From Lichina pygmaea (lineage: Eukaryota > Ascomycota > Lichinomycetes > Lichinales > Lichinaceae), in assembly GCA_963422465.1 (NCBI GenBank), contig OY730173.1:2976001-3040000 (forward strand): 64,000 nt of DNA, given 5' to 3'. A program made the position numbers and the translations under genes. The notes beneath the pieces were generated by a model, which was not told the DNA's origin, made no database searches, and saw only the letters and a list, made by a program, of their open reading frames with translations. Below, in pieces: positions 56,424-64,000 of this stretch (its first letter is position 1; each line of letters begins with the position of its first letter).

Positions 56424-57590
56424 GAGGCTCATACGTGGCACGCGTTTCATATGGACAAAAAGCCGGGTCTCACCTTCTCGAGCTGCGTGCATTGGACAAT
56501 TGCTTGTCGGATCTCCAGGGGCTCCTTTAGCGGAGCGGCGAACTCATGATAGGGCTACCGAGTGCGACAACCATATGGTGCCATAAAATGGGCTTGTCTT
56601 TGCTTCACCTAGCCTCTCTCCACTTGGCCGTCCTAAACTATCCTTGAGCTTACGTGCAGCGGAACATAATTCCAGCCCTTGCTACATTGCCAAGGATCGT
56701 ACGCCCGTGTCACATTTCCTCACCTCCGCTTATCAAGCTGGGACACGACATCCTGGCTTTTCCTGTCGAGAACCCAGCCCCTCCCAACAAATGCCGATGG
56801 TCCTACTACACTCCCAGCTCAACACAGCTCTCTTCCAGCTCTCAACAAGCCCAGTCCGTGCAGGAGCAGCTACTACCAGTACAAATTTCCCTAAAACTCC
56901 TTAAAACTCTCTAGACTGTCCCTCAAGGCATTTCTCAGCGGTTCCTGGCATACAATCGGTACGGGCCTGGTGCTGAAACCGACAGCCTGATTTCTCAATA
57001 CCAGTTGATAGGTCTCTGACGCCGTCTCAGAGCCTTGAAGTCTTGTGTGTCATTGGCTCAAACGGTCTGTAACATACAGTACATAGATGACCCGAGGCTT
57101 TGCCCCTTTTGAAAGAGACACGACATGATCACGGCACATACGTACCTACGGTACAGTACGCACGTCCTATGGACGCAGAAGAGCCGGATCAATTTCAGGC
57201 TGTGGCTCTAGGCTGCTTCAAGATCGTCGTGACATCGCTAAAGCACCGTAACGTAAATCCCGTAAGGTCCGAAATCTCAGTGGCGTCCCCGACTACGAGT
57301 ATAGCCTGTTGAGCCCCAAGTCTCCGGAAGCCCTTTCAGATGACTTGCTGTGACGGTAGATGGTAGGACTAATTACCAGGGCTAAGCATCGCAGCCGCAT
57401 CTGGTTGGACCTAACTCATCGATTACGGTACCGTAGCTGATCACCGATGGAAATGTCTGCTTTTGTTGCGCTTGTTTCTCTCATCGAGACAGACAAAGAA
57501 GAGCTGGCATCCCAAAGGGTCTGACAAAGAGAAGTCACTGTCATTGTACCTCTGTATTTGGACGAGGACAACGAAGTGGTGACACCAACA
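56424..57590. other. Intergenic stretch without recognisable gene
   Basis: Only short overlapping frames are present, with no motifs. There is a small GTAC/TACGTACC patch at 57140-57165. Confidence 0.5.
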
Positions 57591-57591
57591 T

Positions 57592-57935
57592 CTAAACTGG
57601 CCAAGGCTCGCCGGGTGATCGCATTGAAGCTGCAGTCGTTCTGTGCTGTACGGTATTCTGCAGGCGGAAGAGACAGCAACAACCATCTGAGAATGGGTAT
57701 ATGTACTTCTCAAATTTCGCCTGGAGGACTGCTTGGAGGACCGTAGGTGTACTGTCCTTGATTTGTTCCAGGGTGAAGTTATCCCCAAGCGGCATTTCAA
57801 GCAACTTTCCAGGGAGCCGCATCGACGCACGTTGCTCTGGGCTGATGGCATGGATGTTGGGATAGATACAGCGTTCACGCAGTTCCTCCTGCCTCCTGAA
57901 CAGAAAGAGGCAAGTGATTAGGAGAAGGAATGAAG
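57592..57935 (-). CDS. Possible exon of an unrecognised gene
   Basis: The minus-strand frame after a plausible acceptor (CTGTTCAG at about 57900) reads EELRERCIYPNIHAISPEQ and then LLEMPLGDNFTLEQIKDS with STPTVLQAVLQAKFEKYI. Composition is protein-like. It could be a further 3' exon of the secreted gene at 59177-58106 or a separate small gene; I could not fix its ends. Confidence 0.3.
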
Positions 57936-58105
57936 ACAGGCTGGATGTAGCTCGATACCAGCTACACATTCTGCTCTGTGACAAAAGAAGATGATGGATA
58001 GGCTCCCGCGAAGGGTGAGAATATTGGCCTAACCATGCGCCGGAGGATGTCCGTGGGCCAGAGATAGCAGGCCTGGCGTCAACCCCTTGAAGCTGCCGAC
58101 ATGCT

Positions 58106-59177
58106 TCACCTCCCAATGGGGGCTCCTCGGAGTAGCGCCCCATGGCCCACACCTCCACCCACACGACCCACAGCTGGCTTCCGCTCCGATCCCCGGAAGG
58201 CAGAGGCTATACCGTTGGGCACCTGCGAAAACATCTCTTTAATGTTGTTCACGCTAAATTGTTGTGGTCGTTGCCGGCCTTCGTCCCGCCTTGAAGGATT
58301 GTACCGAATATCATCAAGCGTAAAAGCCCATTCCGGACTGGCGGATACAAGCTCTTCTGACCAGCCTGGTAGATCTCTACACTTCTCGACGGCGGCGTTC
58401 CATGCCTCTCCTGGGACCGCCATGCGACCGTAGTAGCCGCCCCCGATAGCCTTAAACAGTGTTCAGCATCTCAGTCAAGACATCCCCAGAACCAGAAGCA
58501 TCAGGTGGGGGAACAAGGAGAGACTTACATAGATATCGCTTTCGAAATTTTCATACATGCACTGCTTCAGTTCAGGGTTGTTGTAGAGAATCTCTTTGAC
58601 CCGCATCCAGTTTGAGAGCTTAATCCTGCCACCTTCCCCCGGAGGAGAATTCGCCTGGCCTGCCGCTACTGGCTTCTGGGGTTCCCCGGGGTTGATGCGC
58701 GCGAGCTGTCCATCTACACGCTCCAATCTGGCTCGCGTGTCGCGGGCATGATCCCCCAACTGTAGAAGGTTGAAATTAGCTCTCATTCAACGTTGGGGCT
58801 CTTACGGGTTACAAGCTTACCTGCCTCTGGGTCGCCTCTTGACCCCGTTGAAGATTGCCGAGCTTCTGGTTGTTCCGGTTTTGACCATTCTTAAGGTCGT
58901 TTTGACCATTCTTAAGGTCGGTTTGACCATTCTGAAGGTTGTTTTGACCATTCTGAAGGTCGTCAAGCTTCTTCGAGGTCTTCTTGTGGTTGTTCCAATT
59001 GAACAGACCAGCGCCTGCCGCACCAATACCTATGGCCCCGAGATAACGAGTCACTTCATCAAGAGTGTTTGAATCGGACTGCTGTTCTTTCTCTTGTTCT
59101 TGTGGGTGTGGAAGGCCCACCGCTAATTGCGTCAAACAGAGGGCAGCGATTGCAGACAGGAGTGGGAGCAGATGCAT
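58106..59177 (-). CDS. Secreted heptad-repeat protein of unknown function (three exons)
   Basis: Exons (minus): 59177-58821, 58759-58529, 58450-58106; introns are 61 and 78 nt, both phase 0, GT/AG; 933 nt, 310 aa. Residues 1-22 (MHLLPLLSAIAALCLTQLAV) are a signal peptide followed by LPHPQ, and a glycine/alanine-rich hydrophobic patch (IGIGAAGAGLF) lies near residue 50. Residues about 65-115 consist of heptads of the form LQNGQNN and LKNGQND, a likely coiled coil made by 21-bp DNA repeats. Exon 2 has PELKQCMYENFESDIY; exon 3 has AIGGGYYGRMAVPGEAWN and SPEWAFTLDDIRYNP. I recognise no family. A small secreted or cell-wall protein, perhaps effector-like, is an inference. Confidence 0.72.
58879..58963 (-). 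repeat. Four 21-bp tandem repeats coding for heptads
   Basis: The word TGACCATTC recurs at 58882, 58903, 58924 and 58945, so the period is 21 bp. It encodes successive seven-residue units of the secreted protein. Confidence 0.92.
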
Positions 59178-59665
59178 GGTATCGAGACCTTATGCGGCTG
59201 TCAGCTCTCTTGGCCACTCGAGCTCGTTGCCGTACAGTGCTGCCAGGGACAGCGACGCACTTCATATAATTCCATAGGACCAGCCTTCATGTTTCTGCCA
59301 ACGTACGGGGGTTTGCTAGCAGCCAGTTTCAAGGCCCGGACACGAGCAGGCCTATCCACGCGTCGTACGAGCTACGTATTACGTACGCCTTGTAAACCGG
59401 CAATTGCAAGATAGATACGGACGAGAACCTTTCAAGTCCTTTAGGGTTCGAGCCTCCTCAGGTCAGACGGAGAGCATGAACAACTTATATCCGGCCATGG
59501 CGGCCAAGTCAGATCACGAACTGCATGACGACCCTCGTATGCGGACATTCGCCTGACTTTGCTCGGGCTACGTACCCGGTACCGCCAATCTGTGCTGAGA
59601 CTTTCAGAGGGTACTTATATTTTTTTAGTGATCCATTGAACATATTCAAACACTGGGTTCAAAAG
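59178..59665. other. Intergenic stretch
   Basis: There is no gene that I can support. It serves as the promoter region of the secreted gene (minus strand) and the 5' flank of the tRNA gene. A TACGTA patch lies at 59372-59388. Confidence 0.5.
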
Positions 59666-59797
59666 GACAACGTGCCAGAGTGGTTAATGGGTGGGACTCG
59701 AATTAGCTCTGTCTCCTGCAGGCTAGGCCTGTCAGTACAAAGCACCATTTGACATCCCATGGGTTCGCCCTCACAGGTTCGAATCCTGTCGTTGTCG
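59666..59797 (+). tRNA. tRNA-Ser(CGA) with a 51-nt intron
   Basis: The acceptor stem GACAACG (59666-59672) pairs with CGTTGTC (59790-59796), discriminator G at 59797. The T arm is perfect (ACAGG / CCTGT around TTCGAAT). The anticodon stem TGGGA (59692-59696) pairs with TCCCA (59755-59759). Anticodon CGA is at 59699-59701, and position 37 is A. The intron 59703-59753 sits at the canonical place after position 37. The long variable arm (GGG-TTCG-CCC) marks a class II serine tRNA. It reads UCG codons. Confidence 0.92.
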
Positions 59798-60653
59798 ATT
59801 CGTTTCTTTTTTTGGGTTTCTCTCCCCTCCCATCCCGAGCCGCTCACGGCCTTTCTGCGCACTGCAATGTTTTGATGGCAGATCACGGCAGTGTAGCAGA
59901 GTGTACGGCATTAATCCACAGGATACATTTGTACGTTACGTAACTCCTACGAGTAAACACGAGCGAGGCATTGCCAGGCATTACAAGGCTTGCACGGCTA
60001 ATACCGTATCGGTGTCGGTCGAACTGAGTCTCATCTTCCCTGACTCAAATTTACGAGCATTCGGGGTTTAAGAACACATTGACGACTACATTTCAGCTAG
60101 CTTCCATTGAGATCAACAGAGGCCGGCTTTTGTGGATTGGTATCGCCGGTTTGCACAAGCACCGGTTCACGGAAGTACCCCGTACTTCCTTGGCTTTGGA
60201 GGTACGTACTACGTACTGAAAGTACGGAACGCTCCCGTACTAGAGCGACGAGTACGTGTATCATCTTACAACTTTTGCCGCACTGCCTCCAACTGATGTA
60301 CTACGTCACGTACGTGGGGCCTTTGTACAAAAGGATTTCTCATGTCATGTACTGATAGCAACTGCCTGTTTCCAGACTTTTGTCGGCCGGCCCCTTACGC
60401 CAGTATGGCTAGTGTGGCTAGGAGCTCTCACTACTCGTACGTACTGTGGCATACCTACTGTACATTACCACAGCACTGCACAACTATCACTCGTTCATGG
60501 GTGTTGTCTGTGGTGTTCGTGTTACCCCAAGGTCATTCCCCGCAGTTTCTTCTCCATGAATCTCTCCTGCATTGACCTGAGAGAGGAAGAAAGAGAGAGA
60601 GAGAGAGAGAAAGAGAGAGATGAGGTGGTGTAGGACGCAGTGCTGCGGGAGAG
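59798..60653. other. Intergenic stretch with GTAC words and a GA microsatellite
   Basis: A run of T follows the tRNA at 59806-59813, which would serve as RNA polymerase III terminator. GTAC/TACGTA words cluster at 60175-60315. A GA-rich microsatellite lies at about 60580-60620. I see no gene. Confidence 0.6.
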
Positions 60654-62612
60654 TTACTTGGCAAGACCGACCACCCGCTGGAGAGAGGCAGCCAAGGAAG
60701 GAAAGAACGACAGCAGCAGGACCAGAGTACCTAGGATGAAGACGACCGCCGTGGATATACTGGACCTTGTCGAGGGCATGCTCTGGACTCGGTCGATCCC
60801 GACCCGGTTCTTGCCTGGCGGTGCGGCGCCCGGATCGTCGTCGTTGCTGGGCCAGGGCCGGGCGACGCCGGACGCGTCGAGGATCTGTTCCGTCGTGACC
60901 TTGCTGCCGGCCAGGCAGACGGGCACGCCCGTGCCCGGGTGCGTGCTGGCGCCGACGAAATAGCAGCGCTCGATGTCCGGGTGCTTGGTGCTCGGACGGA
61001 AGGACAGCACGTTGAAGAAGCTGTGGCTGATGCCCAGGATGGCGCCTTTGTCGAGGTTGAACCGCTCCTTCCACGACGCCGGCGTGTTGACGTACTCGTT
61101 GACCACGGCCTGGCGAAGACCGCGCGCGCCGGTGCGCGCCTCGATGGTCGAGAAGACCGTCTCGCGCGCCCGTGCGATCATCTTGGCCCAGTCCTGGTCG
61201 CTGCGCGGCGACAGTCCCCGCTCCGCGCCGTGGTCGAGAAGATGGCCGACCGGCACAAGCACCACGACGCTGTCCTTGCCGCGAGGCGCCGCGGTGGGAT
61301 CGACCCGGCTCGGCACGTTCACGTAGAAAGACGGCTCGTTCGGCATCAGTTGCCGGTCGAAGATGTCGTCGAAGGATCCCCGGTAATCGTCCGCCAGGAA
61401 GATATTGTGCGTGAGCAGTTCCGGAACGACACGGTCCATGGACCAGTAAAAGGAGATGCTGCTGCAGGACGCAGCCTTCTTGGAAAGACTCTTTGCTCGT
61501 TTGGACGGCGGGAACAGGTTGCTGTAGGCGTACACGAGATCGGCGTTCACGACGACGACATCCGCGTTGAGTTGCTCTCCCGATGCGAGCTGCACCCCCG
61601 TTGCCGTACGTCCGTCGGGTGACAAGGCGACGGATGAGACTGGCGTCGACAGACGATACTTGACCCCAAGCCGTTTGCCAACACTCACGAGAGCTTCTAT
61701 GACCTTTTCCGAGGATGAGCAACCGGAACTGTAGCGTCCGTGAGATGGAAACAGGGGCGGGGCCTTACCCGGTGAAAACCACCCTCGGGATACCATATGC
61801 CCTCGGCCAGCTCGGTGTATTGCAGCAGAGAGTATGTGCCAGGCGCGTCGTAGGGGCTCATGCCCATATACATGCTGCCAAAGGTGAAGGTCCTGCGGAG
61901 CCGCTCCGTCGAGAAATACCTCGAGGCGCGGCTGTAGACGGACTCGAACGGATGCAGGTCCAGAAGGAAGGGCAAGAAGCTCGGCCGCAACATCGAAAAG
62001 AAAGAGCCGAAATTCTTGCGGAGGACGTGGATGACGCTGACCTCGTAGTGCCGATGGGACTCCTGCAAGAAGCCGAGATAGCGCTCAAATCCGTCCTTGC
62101 CCTCCCACTTCTCGACCTCGAGCTTCATCCGGGCGAGATCGGTCGACAGCTCGATCGACTTGCCATCGGCGAACCAGAGCTGGTAGTTGGGCTCGCATTT
62201 CAGGAGCTTCACGCCTTCCGCCTCCAGGCTCGTTCCTAGGTCGTGAAAGGCTTCGGTGAAGAATCGGGGCAGCAACAGGAGCGAGGGTCCTTGGTCAAAC
62301 CGCTACCACGCGACGTCATGTGTCAGCCCTGCGTACACGCGCTCAATAACTCTGCTGGCCGTCGCTCGTCGATGGGGCTTACGTAGGCATCGTTGTGGAT
62401 CAAAGAGCACCTCCCGCCAGTGAAAGAGTTCTTCTCCACCACCGTCACGTCAAAGCCGGCCTTGGCCAAGCGGGCCGCCGTCGATACCCCTCCAACACCA
62501 GCACCTGCGTCGGCCTAGTTAGCCCCGGGGGCCATCACCCTGCGAGCAAACGACGAGGTGGCCGCTCACCAATGACGACGGCTGTCCCAGCCCTACCGCT
62601 CTTGCCGTCCAT
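60654..62612 (-). CDS. Phytoene desaturase, CrtI family (four exons)
   Basis: Exons (minus): 62612-62570, 62504-62383, 62302-61769, 61703-60654; introns are 65, 80 and 65 nt; 1,749 nt, 582 aa, the usual length for fungal al-1/carB enzymes. It inserts double bonds into colourless 15-cis-phytoene to give lycopene or 3,4-didehydrolycopene, with FAD, at membranes. Visible parts are the dinucleotide-binding fold VVIGAGVGG at residues 12-20 with ARLAKAGFDVTVVEKN, RFDQGPSLLLLP, and WYPEGGFHRV across the third intron. The C-terminal family signature FVGASTHPGTGVPVCLAG lies at about 482-499, and a membrane segment (AVVFILGTLVLLLSFF) near 548-565. All blocks are intact. No carRA or carotenoid oxygenase gene is seen beside it within the window. 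Confidence 0.95.
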
Positions 62613-62696
62613 GGTCTTCGCAGCTCAGGAGAGGAGTAGTGGAAATATTGTTCGGTCGGTGACTCCATCGTCGAAGGTCCTGCAAGGGGGTGGAAC

Positions 62697-62704
62697 ATAT
62701 AAAG
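62697..62704 (-). promoter_or_regulatory. TATA box of the phytoene desaturase gene
   Basis: TTTATATG on the minus strand lies 85 bp before the ATG at 62612, with a pyrimidine-rich leader between. Confidence 0.55.
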
Positions 62705-63350
62705 CTGGCTCAGTAGCGCGCGTGGCGCCCAAAGCGAGTTGCCCCTTTGCCGCCGCCGGAAGATCAAAATGATGACGTTGAAGATCTTAGGGTTACAGCA
62801 CCGACACAAAATCTCCGATCGCGATCGATAGTCTATGAGAACCAGTATTTTTGACAATCCAGCGTCTCCGCCAAAGAGCAACTAAAAAAACTTACCTCAG
62901 CGATGACTACGGAAGTACAGTAATCAGCTCTCAAATCTTTCGTAAGAGGCGTATCGTGCCTATTTGGCTGTTATACTGGTCTGCACTTGTATATCAGTAC
63001 GGTCGTCCGTTAGAGCCATATATGCTTGTTCTTGCGGATGTCTTGTGTACGTAACGTACCGGTACGTCACTTCCCTACCCTGCCCCCTCATGCGTACGAA
63101 GGTACAGTACGAAGGTAGATAGGTACCTCCTTAAGCCTGACCTACGACGTGTCTATCGGATATAACGTTAAGTCCGTATGATGGTACCAGATGTACTGTA
63201 ATGCTCCGCCAGTGATATTAGGAGTCTCATAACTTTCTGACTAAGCATGTTGCACACAGAACAAGGCAGATTGTCAAGCATCGAGTAATTATCGTCAACT
63301 CGCTGAAGCTGAAGAACTACTCAATTGCTGTGTGAATTCAAGTGATGGAA
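62705..63350. other. Intergenic stretch with GTAC patches
   Basis: TACGTAACGTACCGGTACGT and related words lie at 63045-63125. I see no gene. Confidence 0.55.
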
Positions 63351-63361
63351 AGGGTGACAAC

Positions 63362-63725
63362 AAAAGATGGTGGATTTACATCTTGGGGGCCAGCAGAACA
63401 AGTGTGGAGGAAGTGCCAGGAAGAGCTTGAGCAGGGTCAAATTCAGCGCTAGATTAAGCGTATCCCTAACCCTATCCAGAATATCATTGAGCTGGAGGTA
63501 GGCAAAGACTATCAAGCGACTCAAGCCCTGGTGTCAGAGCCAGGCATTATGGTGCGCTCACCAAGAGCAACCCGGCACGCCCAGCTTCGCAATAGGTGGC
63601 TCCTATTTGCAAAAGTCATGAGATACCTAATATTTTTACTAGAGCATTACATCCGGTACCATCATACGTACTTCCGTAGATACAAGCCAAAGTCGATTGT
63701 AGAGCAGTATTATCAAAACTCTTGA
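63362..63725 (+). pseudogene. Degraded coding remnant of unknown origin
   Basis: One plus-strand frame reads protein-like from about 63362 (GGFTSWGPAEQVWRKCQEEL) with a stop near 63450, then continues through IPNPIQNIIELEVGKDYQAT to the open piece 63531-63725 (RHAQLRNRWLLFAK, ending at TGA). The layout suggests a decayed gene or DNA transposon piece. I recognise no family, and the rest to 64000 holds nothing clear. Confidence 0.3.
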
Positions 63726-64000
63726 GACATCTAGATGCTTGCACTCGTACGACTCAATATTCTGTATGACCCCCGTGGTTACGAAGATGCTGAGCATGGA
63801 GGCGCTCATCTCGAGTCATTTGCTGTCGCTTTGGGGTTGCAGGTGCATCGAGAAACTCAGTGACTTGATCCATAATGTTGCAATTGCAATTGCGATCCGA
63901 CCAAAGCGGGTCTTTTGATTCTACTGCAGAATTTTCAGCTTACTAAGCGTATCTACTTAACGTTATATGCGCTAGACACCTCGTACGAGTACATCAAGTA

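Noticed and set aside
60487-61722. 411-codon minus-strand ORF overlapping phytoene desaturase
   Set aside because: It is an arginine-rich out-of-frame reading of exon 4; the CrtI signatures are in the other frame.

Overview
The window comes from a filamentous ascomycete (Pezizomycotina). The evidence is short spliceosomal introns of about 50-125 nt, a CBF5 gene with four introns, a CaaX lipopeptide mating-pheromone precursor, a fungal-type phytoene desaturase, a tRNA-Ser with an intron, and chromodomain Ty3/gypsy elements. Sordariomycetes (perhaps Hypocreales) is my guess only.

Left part, 1-43,200: a nest of transposons with no host gene. A Tad-like LINE (LINE-a; pieces 1-1230, 27421-27879, 28532-29221, 41923-43201) carries LTR element A (1231-27420, TSD gtctg), a solo LTR (27880-28531, TSD caagt) and LTR element B3 (29222-41922, TSD cttct). 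A contains B1 (minus strand, from 2201). B1 contains B2 (7603-20465, TSD tgtat). B2 contains C1 (11623-17980, TSD tgcag). B3 contains C2 (34143-40362, TSD gggga). A second LINE (20903-24083) lies between the B1 arm and the right arm of A and holds a further solo LTR. A, B and C are three lineages of chromodomain Ty3/gypsy (Metaviridae). All are broken fossils; C1 and C2 are the youngest.

The most interesting signal is in these elements. Between the integrase chromodomain and the 3' LTR, every copy in all three lineages carries a frame on the opposite strand. It encodes a small protein with a perfect GAL4-type Zn2Cys6 pattern followed by a heptad-rich segment. The U3 parts of the LTRs hold tandem palindromic repeats that differ between lineages. 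In B the repeats sit between two TATA boxes pointing in opposite directions. I infer a self-encoded regulator read from a divergent LTR promoter; I do not know a published description of this.

Right part, 43,200-64,000: host DNA with higher CpG. In order it holds an ORF1-only LINE insertion (43597-45262, 14-bp TSD), CBF5 (minus), a GTAC-rich palindromic tract, a six-exon gene with a fungal STAND-type N-terminal region and two C-terminal membrane segments, an a-factor-like pheromone precursor (minus), a six-finger C2H2 protein, a secreted heptad-repeat protein (minus), tRNA-Ser(CGA), and phytoene desaturase (minus). Stretches between them hold only weak ORFs and simple repeats.
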